Assembly: GCA_026990035.1 (NCBI GenBank)
Contig: JALSIM010000026.1
Span: 1 to 64,000 of the forward strand
Source: Alphaproteobacteria bacterium
Lineage (GTDB): Bacteria; Pseudomonadota; Alphaproteobacteria; Geminicoccales; Geminicoccaceae
Length of the DNA stretch: 64,000 nt
Direction of reading: 5' to 3'
The position numbers were made by a program, and so were the translations under genes. The notes beneath the pieces are model-generated. The model did no database searches and was not told where the DNA came from. It saw only the letters and a list, made by a program, of their open reading frames with translations. Positions 18,127 through 27,129 of the stretch are shown in pieces (the stretch's first letter is position 1; each line of letters starts with the position of its first letter).

Positions 18127-18989
18127 GGCCCCTTCTCCGGCGGCAGGGTGATCCCGGCCGAGCGCATGTAGGCGCCGAAATCCCCGGTGCCCAGCACATG
18201 CCTCTCCAGCCAGGCACGGAAGGTCTCGCGGTCCCGGGAGATGGCGTCCCAGGCCCGGTAGAATCGGTTGTCCCGCCGGTAGTAGCCCTGCGCGTAGGAG
18301 GGATGGGCGCCCCCCGGCACCGGGCAGACGGCGGTCACCGCCCAATGCGGCAGGAGGCAGGCGTTGGGCCAGGCCTCGAGATCCTCGACCACCTCTTCGA
18401 CGGTGACGATGCTGTGGCGGGCCGCCAGCACCGCCTCCTTCTGGGCGCCGAGGATTCCCCAGAGGAGGACGTTGCCGCGCCGGTCCGCCTTCTGCGCGTG
18501 AACGATCGCGACATCGGGACGGATCGACCGTACCGCCGCCAGCTCCTCGCCGGTGAAGGGACAGGTCAGGAAGCGGATGTGGTCGCCGTATTTCGGCAGA
18601 TCGGAGCCGCGATAACCCCGGAGCACCGCGAAAGGCAGGCCGGAGGCGCCGGCGACGTAGGCGTTGGCGAGGTCGGCGTGGCTGCGTTCCTCGAGCTCGA
18701 GGGGATGCGGCCAGTCGCGCTCGACGGCATCGCGGAACCGGTGCAGCGAGCCGACCCCGGGGTTGCCGCCCCAGGAAAACACGAGCCGACGCACGCAACC
18801 CATGCCGATGAGCTGGTCGTAGACCAGATCCGGCGTCATCCGAACCAGCGTCAGATCGCGCCTGCCCTGACGGATGATCTCGTGGCCGGCGGCATGGGGA
18901 ATGAGATGCGTGAAGCCTTCCAGCGCCAGGGTCGCCCCGTCCCGGACGAGCGCCGAAACCGCTTCCGCGAGGCCGGTGATTTCCGCCAT
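18123..18989 (-). CDS. pcaI: 3-oxoadipate CoA-transferase subunit A
   Basis: This is the alpha subunit paired with the next gene. The 288-residue product contains [18 protein letters not shown] near the start, [18 protein letters not shown], and [18 protein letters not shown], all typical of CatI-like subunits. I chose the ATG at 18989 because the 14 codons further upstream in the frame show no similarity. It is the first gene of the pca operon. A regulator (PcaQ or PcaR type) is not next to it. Confidence 0.87.
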   Translation of the reverse strand: MAEITGLAEAVSALVRDGATLALEGFTHLIPHAAGHEIIRQGRRDLTLVRMTPDLVYDQLIGMGCVRRLVFSWGGNPGVGSLHRFRDAVERDWPHPLELEERSHADLANAYVAGASGLPFAVLRGYRGSDLPKYGDHIRFLTCPFTGEELAAVRSIRPDVAIVHAQKADRRGNVLLWGILGAQKEAVLAARHSIVTVEEVVEDLEAWPNACLLPHWAVTAVCPVPGGAHPSYAQGYYRRDNRFYRAWDAISRDRETFRAWLERHVLGTGDFGAYMRSAGITLPPEKGP

Positions 18990-19058
18990 TCCGCCACCCC
19001 GGCTGACCTCTCCCGCCGCCGGGCGTGGCACAGCCGCCGGGGCGGCGTCAACCGTCTT

Positions 19059-19871
19059 TCAGATTCCCTCCCGGGCCGGGGCCAGCCGCTCGAGACACAG
19101 ACGATCGCGCCGGTCGGTGAGGAAGAGAAGGCTGCCCCACACCGCGGCGAGAACGCCGAGCCCGGTGGCCCCGGCAATGAGGAACATGATCAGGAGCTGG
19201 TACTTGACCGCCTCCTGGGGATCGACACCGGCGAGGATCTGTCCGGTCATCATCCCCGGCAGGCTGATCACCCCGGTCGCCGCCATGGCGTTGAGGATGG
19301 GGGTGAAACCGGCCCGCAGCGCCCCTGCCAGGACCGGCTGGACGGCCCGGAACCGGGTATGGCCGAGCAGCAGCCGGGCCTCGACCGCGACCCGGTCGCG
19401 AACGAGCGCCCCGTGGAGTCCGTCGAGGGCGAGGCTGACCCCGGTCATGGTGTTGCCCAGGATCATGCCGAACAGCGGCAGGGCGTAGCGGGGCGCCCAC
19501 CAGGGATCGGGGCGGATCTGCACGGTCAGTGCGACGACGGTGACCAGCATGCCGGCGGTCAGCATGGTGGTGGCGCCGAGCCCGTAACCCCGGATTCCGG
19601 CGAGTGGCCGCTGCTGGCGCGCCCGCACCTCGCGACTGGCCATCGCCAGCATGAACAGGGCGGCGAGCAGGGTCGGCCAGGGCGAGGAAAGGGCGAACAG
19701 GAATTTGAGCAGCAGGCCGACGAGGAGGAGCTGGATCACCATGCGCAGGGAGACCAGGATCAACCGCCCTTCGAGTCCCAGCCGCGCCGCCAGGGAAATC
19801 GCCGCCGTCAGGAGAACGAACAGAGCGGCGAGGGCCACGTCCAGGTAGGAAAGGGCGAGATAGCCGCTCAT
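19059..19871 (-). CDS. fetB: FetB-like ABC transporter permease (UPF0014 family)
   Basis: This 270-residue membrane protein has about seven hydrophobic segments, starting with V-A-L-A-A-L-F-V-L-L-T-A-A-I-S. The family markers include G-M-I-L-G-N-T-M-T-G-V-S-L-A-L and I-S-L-P-G-M-M-T-G-Q-I-L-A-G. In E. coli FetAB helps export iron and protects against peroxide stress, so a metal or iron role is inferred here. The start overlaps the stop of the ATPase gene as ATGA, giving a two-gene transport unit downstream of the secretion operon. Confidence 0.87.
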   Translation of the reverse strand: MSGYLALSYLDVALAALFVLLTAAISLAARLGLEGRLILVSLRMVIQLLLVGLLLKFLFALSSPWPTLLAALFMLAMASREVRARQQRPLAGIRGYGLGATTMLTAGMLVTVVALTVQIRPDPWWAPRYALPLFGMILGNTMTGVSLALDGLHGALVRDRVAVEARLLLGHTRFRAVQPVLAGALRAGFTPILNAMAATGVISLPGMMTGQILAGVDPQEAVKYQLLIMFLIAGATGLGVLAAVWGSLLFLTDRRDRLCLERLAPAREGI

Positions 19872-20473
19872 TCCGCAGCCTCCCGGAGCTCACCGAGACG
19901 CCCCCGGCGCATCACCAGTCGGCGGGCCGAGAGACGTCGCGCCTGTCCGATGTCGTGGGTGACGAGGAGGACCGGCCCACCCGCCGCCATGAAGCGCCGC
20001 AGCAACCCCTCGACGCGTTCGGTGGCGGCAGGATCGAGGCTCGCCGTCGGCTCGTCCAGGAGGAGTGCGCGCGGCTCCAGGCAGAGGGCACGGGCGATGG
20101 CCAGACGGTGCCGTTCGCCCGACGACAGACGCGCCACCTCCCATTCCGGGCTTTCCGGCGGCAGGCCGAGGGTTTCGAGCAACGGCGGCAGCATCTCGGG
20201 ACGCTCGAAATGCGCGCCCACGCGATCCGCCCACCAGCCGCTCTCCGCCGGCACCATGCCGACCAGTCGCCGCCAGCGCCAGGCCGGCATGGCTTCCCGC
20301 CGGGAACCGTCGAGTCGCACCCCGCCGCGGTTCGGATCGAGATCGACGACGGCCCGCAGGAACAGGGTCTTGCCGCTGCCCGACGGGCCTTCGATGGCGA
20401 CGCATTCGCCGGCCGCCACGGTGAGGTCCACCGGGCCGAAGAGGTCGCTGCGGAGCCCTTCAATCACCAGCAT
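19868..20473 (-). CDS. fetA: FetA-like ABC transporter ATP-binding protein
   Basis: This is the ATPase of the FetAB-like transporter, 201 residues from the ATG at 20473, which is preceded by GGAAAGGGCGGC. It carries Walker A G-P-S-G-S-G-K-T, the ABC signature L-S-S-G-E-R-H-R-L-A-I-A-R-A, Walker B A-L-L-L-D-E-P-T-A-S-L-D and the switch histidine L-V-T-H-D. The open frame upstream to 20545 would overlap gspO and adds only charged residues. It follows gspO by 47 bp on the same strand and may be read through from the secretion operon. Confidence 0.85.
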   Translation of the reverse strand: MLVIEGLRSDLFGPVDLTVAAGECVAIEGPSGSGKTLFLRAVVDLDPNRGGVRLDGSRREAMPAWRWRRLVGMVPAESGWWADRVGAHFERPEMLPPLLETLGLPPESPEWEVARLSSGERHRLAIARALCLEPRALLLDEPTASLDPAATERVEGLLRRFMAAGGPVLLVTHDIGQARRLSARRLVMRRGRLGELREAAE

Positions 20474-20520
20474 GCCGCCCTTTCCGAAGGGAATCTCCGG
20501 CCTTCCGGTCGCCTTCCTTC

Positions 20521-21276
20521 CTAGCCGATCACGAAGAGAAGCCAAAGGGCGGCGCCGAGAGCGGGACCGAAGGGGATCCGCCGGCTCGGATCGCGCAGGG
20601 CACCGAGGACCACGGCGTGGGCGATCCCGAGCAGACCGGCGAGGAGAAAGTAGGCGGGCAGATCGGCGAGCCCCAGCCAGGCCCCGGCCGCCGCCGCCAG
20701 CTTGGCGTCACCCGCGCCGAGACCCTGCCGGCCGCGGAGGCGGCGGTAGAGGAAGGCGAGGCCGGCGAGCACCGCCCAGCCGGTGGCCGCCGCGATCAAC
20801 GCCGAGGCGGGTTCGGGCAGGCCCAGGGGCGGCAGGAGAGCCCCCTGCAGCAGCGAAAGCAGGAGGCCGAGCCCGAGCAGCGGCAGGGTCAGCGGATCCG
20901 GCAGACGCATCTCCTCCACATCGATCGACGAGAGGAGCAGGAGCGTCCAGCCGAGCAGCGCCGCCACGGCCCCGGCGGCCCATCCGCCGAGCAGGAAGGA
21001 AGCGAGACCGAGGGAGGCGGCCGCGGTTTCCACCGCCGGGTGACGGAAGGAGATCGGCCCGCCGCAATGGCGACAGCGACCGCGCCGGAGCAGATAGCTC
21101 ACGATCGGTACCAGATCCGCCGCCCCGAGCCGGCTGCCGCAGAGATCGCAGCGGGAGCGGCCGACCGGCCAGACGCCGTCCGCCCGCCCGCGCCGGGCCA
21201 GCACCGTGGCGAGAAAACTGCCGATCACGGCGCCGATCAGAAGACCGGCGAGGGCCCGCAGCAGGCCTTCGCTCAC
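20521..21276 (-). CDS. gspO: Prepilin peptidase / N-methyltransferase GspO
   Basis: This integral membrane aspartyl protease cleaves and methylates type II pseudopilins. The 251-residue product starts at a GTG overlapping the gspD stop (GTGA). It has the N-terminal helix G-L-L-I-G-A-V-I-G-S-F-L-A-T-V, then the two zinc-binding C-x-x-C pairs (C-D-L-C and C-R-H-C) of the methyltransferase domain. The catalytic aspartates lie in S-S-I-D-V-E-E-M-R-L-P-D and G-L-G-A-G-D-A-K-L. Substrates are encoded in the same operon (gspG, H, I, J, K). Confidence 0.93.
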   Translation of the reverse strand: MSEGLLRALAGLLIGAVIGSFLATVLARRGRADGVWPVGRSRCDLCGSRLGAADLVPIVSYLLRRGRCRHCGGPISFRHPAVETAAASLGLASFLLGGWAAGAVAALLGWTLLLLSSIDVEEMRLPDPLTLPLLGLGLLLSLLQGALLPPLGLPEPASALIAAATGWAVLAGLAFLYRRLRGRQGLGAGDAKLAAAAGAWLGLADLPAYFLLAGLLGIAHAVVLGALRDPSRRIPFGPALGAALWLLFVIG

Positions 21277-23558
21277 GCCGCCCCGTCGCCGACCGCCGGC
21301 ACCCTCGCGAACGGCGCCGCCCGCACCGGCGCCAACGCTTCGGGCGCGGCCGGGGGTGGCGGCGGTACGGCGCTCGTCGGCGGCGGCGCCGGCTCCTCCG
21401 GTTCCTCGGGTTCGGGCGGGGTTTTCGGCGGCGCGAAGGCGCGCATGCGGGACCGCAGCTCCTCGCTCACCGCCCTGGCGTCCTCGGCGTCCCGGATCAC
21501 CCGCGGCGTGATGAAGATCAGGAGCTCGGTGCGCGCCGTGGTGTCGTTGGTGCTCTTGAACAGCTCGCCGAGAATCGGAATGTCGCCGAGCAGCGGCACC
21601 TTTTCCTCGTTGCGGACATCGTTGTCCTGGATGAGGCCGCCGAGGACCACCGTCTGGCCGCTGCGGACGTTGACCCGGCTCGCGATCTTGCGCTGCTGGA
21701 TCAGCGGATTGTTGTTCAGTACCTGCACCCCTGTCGAGGCCAGACGGCTGACTTCCTGGGAGATCATCAGCGACACCACGCCCTCGGAATTGATCCGCGG
21801 CCTGACCGAGAGAATGACGCCCGTGCTGCGGTATTCGACATTGTTGACGATCGGCGCGTCGGGATCGGTGACGCTGACCGAGCTGCGGGTGACGATCGGG
21901 ACGTCGTCGCCGACGTTGAGGCGCGCCTCGCGGTTGTTCTCGACCACCACCGAGGGCGAGGAGAGAACCCTGAGCTTGGTGATCTTGGACAGGGCCTGGA
22001 TCGTGATGTTGGCGTTGCCGCCGGTGTAGATGAAGTTGAACCCGGGCAGCAGGGCGAGCGGCTCGAGGCCGGTCTTGGGCGCGGTTCCGGCCACCCCGGT
22101 GGTGTTGAAGCCGAGCCGGAGATTGGCGGTGTCGAGATAGTACTGCACGCCGTAACGGAGCTGATCGGTGAGCAGGACCTCGACGATGGTCGCCTCGATC
22201 AGCACCTGCAGCGGCGGTCGATCGAGACGGCGCAGGGTGGCCTCGATCATGTCGTAGATCTGCGGGGTCGCCCGGATGAGCAGCTTGTTGGTGGCCTTGT
22301 CCGGGACGATCTTGATGGTGCGCAGGAGATCCGCCTTGGCCCCGCCGGGAGCCCCCCCCGGGGTTTCCGCGGCCAGCAGTTCGGGAGGGATCTCCGGGCC
22401 GGGCTCGGCCACCACCTCCTCCGGCGCCGCGGCCACCACGCTGTCCGCCGCCTCCAGCTTCTCGATGTCGGCGAGGGCCGCATTCAGGAGTTTGGCCATC
22501 TCCTCGGCCGGCACGTTCTTCACTTCGTAGACGTAGAACTGGACGCCGACGGTGTTGCCGCGATCCAGTCTGCCGACCCAGGTTTCGACCCGCACGATCT
22601 GCTGCGGATCGTTGGCGATGGCCAGGATCGCGTTGAGCCGCTCGACCGGCAGGAACCGGACGAGGGGCTCCTCGCCGGTGGCCCGCGGCGGCAGCAGCAC
22701 CGCTTCGAGCTCGGGAATGACGGCCTCCGGTGTCGAGCGCCGGAGCGGGAACAGGCCGACCGACCGCCCCGCCATCCAGTCGACGTCGAGCGCCATCAGC
22801 GTGTCCACCACATACTGCCGTTCGACGCTGTCGGCGGCCACGATCAGGATGTTCCGTCCCTCGTCGAGGCGGATGTCCTCGGGTCGTCGGAGCAGCGGCT
22901 GGACGAGATTGGCCGCGGTTCCGGCGCTGATGAACCGGAGCGGGACCACCGCCACGCCGAAGCCGGGCCGCAACACCGGCGGCTCCCCGCCCAGCGGTAG
23001 CACCTCGCTCCGCCCGATCGCCGCTTCGGCCGGGACCACCGCATAGCCGCCGCCGAGATCCACGAGAGCCGCCCCCTGCATCCGCAGCACCGTCTCCAGC
23101 AGCCCGAGCAGGTCCCGTTCCGCCAGCGGCCGCACGCTGGCGATGGTGACCGTCCCCCGAACCGCCGGATCGATGGTGAAGTTCACGCCGAGAATGTCGC
23201 CCAGCACGATCTTCGCAACTTCGGTGATCTCCGCGTCCTGCAGATTGAGCTGGATTCCCTCGGGCGTCCGTCGGACGACCGTTCCGGCCGGCCTCGGAGG
23301 CGGTGCCGGCGGCTGGCCCGGATACACCCGTGGACGCGCGTCTTCGTCGGCCACCCGCCCGACCCCGAGGTCTTCCTCGCCGGGAGCCGCGGCGGCCTCG
23401 GGGACCGCGAAGCTCAGATCCCGGAGGGCCCGATCGAGCGCCGTGGTTTCGCGGGTGCCCGTGGTGGCGCATCCGGCCACCACCAGCACGGCGAACATCA
23501 GACAGGCGATGCGCACCGGGCACCGCCCTCCGATGGGCTTGGTCCTCCCCGCCGTCAC
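21273..23558 (-). CDS. gspD: Type II secretion secretin GspD
   Basis: GspD forms the outer-membrane channel. The 761-residue product has a lipobox (V-V-A-G-C), so it is probably a lipoprotein, then N0/N1-N3 domains from about 100 (I-Q-L-N-L-Q-D-A-E-I-T-E-V-A) and a secretin core with V-L-S-S-P-S-V-V-V-E-N-N, G-Q-T-V-V-L-G-G-L-I-Q and K-V-P-L-L-G-D-I-P-I-L-G-E-L-F. An acidic then proline-rich tail of about 70 residues replaces an obvious pilotin-binding domain. The GTG at 23558 follows AGGAGACGCAGG. A GTG nearer the lipobox is an alternative start. Confidence 0.93.
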   Translation of the reverse strand: MTAGRTKPIGGRCPVRIACLMFAVLVVAGCATTGTRETTALDRALRDLSFAVPEAAAAPGEEDLGVGRVADEDARPRVYPGQPPAPPPRPAGTVVRRTPEGIQLNLQDAEITEVAKIVLGDILGVNFTIDPAVRGTVTIASVRPLAERDLLGLLETVLRMQGAALVDLGGGYAVVPAEAAIGRSEVLPLGGEPPVLRPGFGVAVVPLRFISAGTAANLVQPLLRRPEDIRLDEGRNILIVAADSVERQYVVDTLMALDVDWMAGRSVGLFPLRRSTPEAVIPELEAVLLPPRATGEEPLVRFLPVERLNAILAIANDPQQIVRVETWVGRLDRGNTVGVQFYVYEVKNVPAEEMAKLLNAALADIEKLEAADSVVAAAPEEVVAEPGPEIPPELLAAETPGGAPGGAKADLLRTIKIVPDKATNKLLIRATPQIYDMIEATLRRLDRPPLQVLIEATIVEVLLTDQLRYGVQYYLDTANLRLGFNTTGVAGTAPKTGLEPLALLPGFNFIYTGGNANITIQALSKITKLRVLSSPSVVVENNREARLNVGDDVPIVTRSSVSVTDPDAPIVNNVEYRSTGVILSVRPRINSEGVVSLMISQEVSRLASTGVQVLNNNPLIQQRKIASRVNVRSGQTVVLGGLIQDNDVRNEEKVPLLGDIPILGELFKSTNDTTARTELLIFITPRVIRDAEDARAVSEELRSRMRAFAPPKTPPEPEEPEEPAPPPTSAVPPPPPAAPEALAPVRAAPFARVPAVGDGAA

Positions 23559-23597
23559 CCTGCGTCTCCTCCTTCTTCCTCGCCCCCCGTGTCGAGG

Positions 23598-24137
23598 CTA
23601 TCGCGCCACGCTCTCGCCGACCCGCGCCGGCGCCGAAACCGCCAGCTCGATCACCAGTTTCTCGCCGCCGTCGCGGGCCCGCACCGAAAAGCTGTCGGCG
23701 AGGAGCGGCGGATCCTCCCGTTCGACCGCCAACAGCAGCTCGCGCAGAGCCGCGTGATCGCCGCTGAAGCGGGTCTCCAGGCGGATCAGCCGGAACGGCG
23801 CCAGATCCTCGGCCGGCAGGATCCGGACCGACTGCAGTTCGCCGCCCGCGGCAGCGATCATCGTCGTGAGCCGGCTCTGCAGCTCGGCGGCGGCCAGGGT
23901 GTCGCTTTCGGCCCGCAGCAGGATATCCGCCACCTCCTCCGTCGCTCCTGCGGCGCCCGACGACGGTTCCCGGTCCAGACGCGCGAGACGTGTCTCGAGC
24001 TCGGCCACCTGCCGTTCGACGAGGGCGAGCCGGGCGCGGCGCTCCTCGAGATGGATTCCGCCGCCGAGCACGAGGCCGGCGGCGAGGAGCACCGCCGTCG
24101 GAAGCGGCCAGACCCGCCCCGGCGACCGGCGCCTCAT
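23598..24137 (-). CDS. gspM: Type II secretion inner-membrane protein GspM
   Basis: The 179-residue protein has one transmembrane helix near the N-terminus (L-P-T-A-V-L-L-A-A-G-L-V-L-G-G-G), a coiled-coil stretch (about 30-60) and a ferredoxin-like periplasmic domain with L-Q-S-V-R-I-L-P. This is the GspM layout, and its position directly after gspL (ATGA overlap) supports the call. Sequence conservation in this family is low. Confidence 0.8.
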   Translation of the reverse strand: MRRRSPGRVWPLPTAVLLAAGLVLGGGIHLEERRARLALVERQVAELETRLARLDREPSSGAAGATEEVADILLRAESDTLAAAELQSRLTTMIAAAGGELQSVRILPAEDLAPFRLIRLETRFSGDHAALRELLLAVEREDPPLLADSFSVRARDGGEKLVIELAVSAPARVGESVAR

Positions 24138-25267
24138 CGCTCGGGTTCCTCCGCCGTCGATGCCGGGGATCGGTGCATCGCCAGCAATCCCCCCCCGACC
24201 TCGACCGCGAGAGCGAACCGGATCTCGGCCGGACCTTCCCTGCCCTCAGCCGCCACGCGCACGGCGGGGGCGACGAAACGCGGATCGGCGAAATCGGGTG
24301 AGCTCTCGAACAGCCGGACCAGCTCCGCGGGGTCCTCGGCGATGCCGCGAATCTCGAGATCCCGTCCCCGGAGCACCAGGCTTTCCAGCCACACCCCGTC
24401 GGGGAGGAGACGACTGAGCGCATCCAGCAGGCGGAGCGGCGAGGCACGTTCGCCGCCCAGCCTCGCCAGGAGGCGCGCGGCGGACGGTCCCCCCTCCTCC
24501 TCGCGCAAGGCCTCGATCCGGCTCGCGAGTTCCCACCGCACCATCTCGAGACGTTCCTGCCGGGCGGCGAGGCGGCGGTCGAGGTCGGCCAGTTCGAGAC
24601 CCAGCCAAAGACCGGCGAGCGCCAGCAGGCCCAAGGTCGTCGCGGCGGTGGCGCGAAGCAGGCCCGGCAGCCGGCTTCGTGGCGGCGGCAGCATGAGATC
24701 GAAACGCGGCGGGGCGGTCGGCGCGTCGACCACGAAATCGACGATGTCGGGAGTGAGGCCGAAACGGCGGACGACGGCGAGGCCCGCCTCGACCCGCGCT
24801 TTCCTGGCCGCCGCCAGGGAGACCGCCAGCCGCCCGCCGTCCCGACGGCGGAGGTTCCAGCAGGTGAACAGAACCTCCTCCGCCGACCAGGGAGTGAGAA
24901 CATCGATGCGGTTGACGAGGATCTGTTCGAGATCCCGGGCCGCCCGTTTCGGCAGCAGATCCTCGCGCACGAGCCCGGCATTGGCTTCGAGACGGAGGAC
25001 GACGGTGACCGACCGCCGTTGCCGGCCGCCCGCGAGCCGCTCCAGGAGACGGGAGAGATCGGCTCCTCCGCCGGTCCCGGAGGAGGGTCCGGGCAGCCGG
25101 CCGAGAACCTCGATCTTTTCGCCCCGACGCAGCCAGGCCCGGAGACCACCGTCGCCGACCAGCAGGATCAGTACCGAGCGCCGCGGCCGCAGGCGGGGGT
25201 CGGCGGCGATCGGGAAACCGGCGTCCGGGAGACCCCGCCGCGCCCGGGGCAACCGGCGATCACTCAT
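24134..25267 (-). CDS. gspL: Type II secretion inner-membrane platform protein GspL
   Basis: GspL links the cytoplasmic ATPase GspE to the periplasmic parts. From the ATG at 25267 it has 377 residues: a cytoplasmic actin-like domain (about 30-220, with L-P-K-R-A-A-R-D-L-E-Q-I-L), one transmembrane helix near 230-250, a coiled coil with A-R-Q-E-R-L-E-M, and a PilN-like periplasmic domain (L-R-L-L-D-A-L-S-R-L-L-P-D-G-V-W-L). It overlaps gspK by 8 bp and gspM by 4 bp. Confidence 0.85.
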   Translation of the reverse strand: MSDRRLPRARRGLPDAGFPIAADPRLRPRRSVLILLVGDGGLRAWLRRGEKIEVLGRLPGPSSGTGGGADLSRLLERLAGGRQRRSVTVVLRLEANAGLVREDLLPKRAARDLEQILVNRIDVLTPWSAEEVLFTCWNLRRRDGGRLAVSLAAARKARVEAGLAVVRRFGLTPDIVDFVVDAPTAPPRFDLMLPPPRSRLPGLLRATAATTLGLLALAGLWLGLELADLDRRLAARQERLEMVRWELASRIEALREEEGGPSAARLLARLGGERASPLRLLDALSRLLPDGVWLESLVLRGRDLEIRGIAEDPAELVRLFESSPDFADPRFVAPAVRVAAEGREGPAEIRFALAVEVGGGLLAMHRSPASTAEEPER

Positions 25268-26126
25268 CGCGCTCCTCCAGAACAAGCGGCGTCATCCATT
25301 CCAGAGTCCGCCAGCCGCCTTCCCGCTGCGCGACCACCGCCATGGTCCGCCGCGCCGCACCGTTCGGCAATCTCGCCCGGATGTCGATACGATAGACCCC
25401 GCCGGGATCGAGGTCACGGCCGGTGATCGAAGGATCTTCCTCGCCTTCCGGGACCGTCGCCCCGAGACCCCCGAGCCGGGCGCGCAATCGTGGTGACGCC
25501 AGCCGCGGAACCGGTGCCGTCGCCCCCGTCCAGACGGTGACATCCTCCTCCAGGCGCGAGCCGGGGCCGGCTTCCGCGATGCCGGCCCCGGCGAGGACCC
25601 GGCGCAGCTCGCCCGGATGTCGCAACGGTCCGTCACCGGGCATCTCCGTCGCCGCCGCGGCCTCGTAGTCCGCCCGTTCGGCACCCCGGAGACGTCGGAG
25701 ATCGTCACGGTCGCGCCAATCGAGAAGGCGATCGCGCAATGCCGCCGCCTCGGCCCCGGCGAAACCATGGGCCGCGAACAACGCCTCGAGGGTCTCCGGT
25801 GAAGCGGCGTTGAGATCGACGCGGCCGCTCTCGCCACCGACGAGGTAGCGGAGCTCGACCTCCCCGAAGCGCCATTCCCGCTCCCGGCCGAGGCCGGCCT
25901 CACCGGCGGCGATTTCGGCCAGGGCCCGGGCGAAGGCGGCGTCGATCGCCGCCCTCAGGGTGACATCCTCGATGGCCCGCAGGCTGCGCAGACCGTCCTG
26001 GCGGGCCCCCACGGCCAGGGGCACCACCATCGCCGCCAAGGCGGTCAGCACCCAGAGAGTCATGATCAGGGCCATGCCCTCCTCGGCCGGCCGGTGGCGT
26101 CGGAACGCGTCCTTCAGGAGGGGCAT
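25260..26126 (-). CDS. gspK: Type II secretion minor pseudopilin GspK
   Basis: This large minor pseudopilin caps the pseudopilus tip. The 288-residue product has a cleavable leader ending E-E-G before M-A-L-I-M-T-L-W-V-L-T-A-L-A-A-M-V. It lacks the Glu at mature position 5, as expected for GspK. The saposin-like region with G-R-V-D-L-N-A-A-S-P-E-T-L-E-A-L-F is characteristic. It starts 13 bp inside the end of gspJ. Confidence 0.9.
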   Translation of the reverse strand: MPLLKDAFRRHRPAEEGMALIMTLWVLTALAAMVVPLAVGARQDGLRSLRAIEDVTLRAAIDAAFARALAEIAAGEAGLGREREWRFGEVELRYLVGGESGRVDLNAASPETLEALFAAHGFAGAEAAALRDRLLDWRDRDDLRRLRGAERADYEAAAATEMPGDGPLRHPGELRRVLAGAGIAEAGPGSRLEEDVTVWTGATAPVPRLASPRLRARLGGLGATVPEGEEDPSITGRDLDPGGVYRIDIRARLPNGAARRTMAVVAQREGGWRTLEWMTPLVLEERDE

Positions 26127-26767
26127 GCCGCCGCTCCGGTACCGATTCCGGCACAGCCGCCGAGTTCGGGAATGCGCAGCGGCACGATCAGGGGAGGCCA
26201 ACGGGCGTGGTTCTCGCCCGTCACCCGGACCGCCCGCGGCAGATCGGTGCGCTCGCGCCAGTCGGCCATCCAGCCGCCTGCTCCCGGCTCGGCCGCGGTG
26301 AGATAGGTGAACCGCAGGCGGGCGGCGATTCTCGCGACCGGACGCCAGTCCGATTCCGCCAGTGCCCGCAGCGGATCGCCGGTCGCCGGCGCCGGTGCGA
26401 CGCGGACCTTGACCAGGGTTCCCTCCGCCACTTCCTCCAACGCGAACTCCCACGCCGCGAGGCCCGGAAACCGGCCGTAGGGCGGTTCGGCGGCGAGGAA
26501 CCGCAGGACCCTCGGGCCGCCGTCGAAGGCGAGCCCCGATCCGTCGGCGGACGGGAAGGTGACGGGCAGCGCCCGCACGAGCCGGTCCGCCAGCAGGCCG
26601 CGGGCGGTGCGCAGATGGGCCGCCTCGACGAAACGCTCCCCGACGTCCGCGGACAGGCTCGCCGTCGTCCGCACGAGGCCCAGGAGGGCGAGCCCCAGGA
26701 GGGCCAGGAGCGCCGTCGCCACGAGCACCTCGAGCAGGGTGAAACCGGTCTCCCGCGCCGCTTTCAT
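26114..26767 (-). CDS. gspJ: Type II secretion minor pseudopilin GspJ
   Basis: The 217-residue product has the prepilin leader M-K-A-A-R-E-T-G followed by F-T-L-L-E-V-L-V-A-T-A-L-L, with the conserved Glu at mature position 5. The size and a W-R-E-R-T-D-L-P-R-A-V-R-V segment near the C-terminus fit GspJ. The frame is open upstream inside gspI, but the leader marks the ATG at 26767, which overlaps gspI by 4 bp. Confidence 0.88.
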   Translation of the reverse strand: MKAARETGFTLLEVLVATALLALLGLALLGLVRTTASLSADVGERFVEAAHLRTARGLLADRLVRALPVTFPSADGSGLAFDGGPRVLRFLAAEPPYGRFPGLAAWEFALEEVAEGTLVKVRVAPAPATGDPLRALAESDWRPVARIAARLRFTYLTAAEPGAGGWMADWRERTDLPRAVRVTGENHARWPPLIVPLRIPELGGCAGIGTGAAACPS

Positions 26768-27129
26768 GATCGGTAGTCGAGACTGCGCAGGACGAAACTC
26801 CGCCCCGAGGGATCGGTCACCGTGATGGTCACCGCGACCAGCCCGTCCATCGGCGATCCGGGCTCGGCGGTCCGTTCGATCTCCCAGCTGTAGCCCTCCG
26901 GCATCAGGGACCCGACGGTCCGCGGATCGGCCGCATCCAGCCGGACGAGCTGCCACACCGCATCGGCGAGAGCGGCCCGCAGTCGCGCCGCCTCGCCGCG
27001 CTGGGCGGCCAGCGCCGTCTCGCCGACCAGCCGGAGAATGCCCAGGGCGACCAGACCCAGCACGGCCACCGCCACCAGGGCCTCGAGCACCGTGAAGCCC
27101 CACTGCCCTGCACCACGGTCACGGATCAC
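26764..27129 (-). CDS. gspI: Type II secretion minor pseudopilin GspI
   Basis: The 121-residue protein has a short leader ending Q-W-G before F-T-V-L-E-A-L-V-A-V-A-V-L-G, with Glu at mature position 5. The length and the place between gspH and gspJ fit GspI, which nucleates the pseudopilus tip complex with GspJ and GspK. It overlaps gspH by 11 bp. Confidence 0.87.
   Translation of the reverse strand: MIRDRGAGQWGFTVLEALVAVAVLGLVALGILRLVGETALAAQRGEAARLRAALADAVWQLVRLDAADPRTVGSLMPEGYSWEIERTAEPGSPMDGLVAVTITVTDPSGRSFVLRSLDYRS

Noticed and set aside
18198-23000. A 1600-codon open frame on the plus strand opposite pcaI, fetAB, gspO and gspD
   Set aside because: It is antisense to well-supported genes, has a repetitive charged composition and no domain or ribosome binding site.
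20521-25149. A 1542-codon open frame on the minus strand across gspO, gspD, gspM and gspL
   Set aside because: Only its 3' part is real (gspO) and a segment near its 5' end follows a different frame of gspL. The middle is arginine- and glycine-rich and lies over GspD, which has clear secretin motifs in another frame. High GC makes long shadow frames common.
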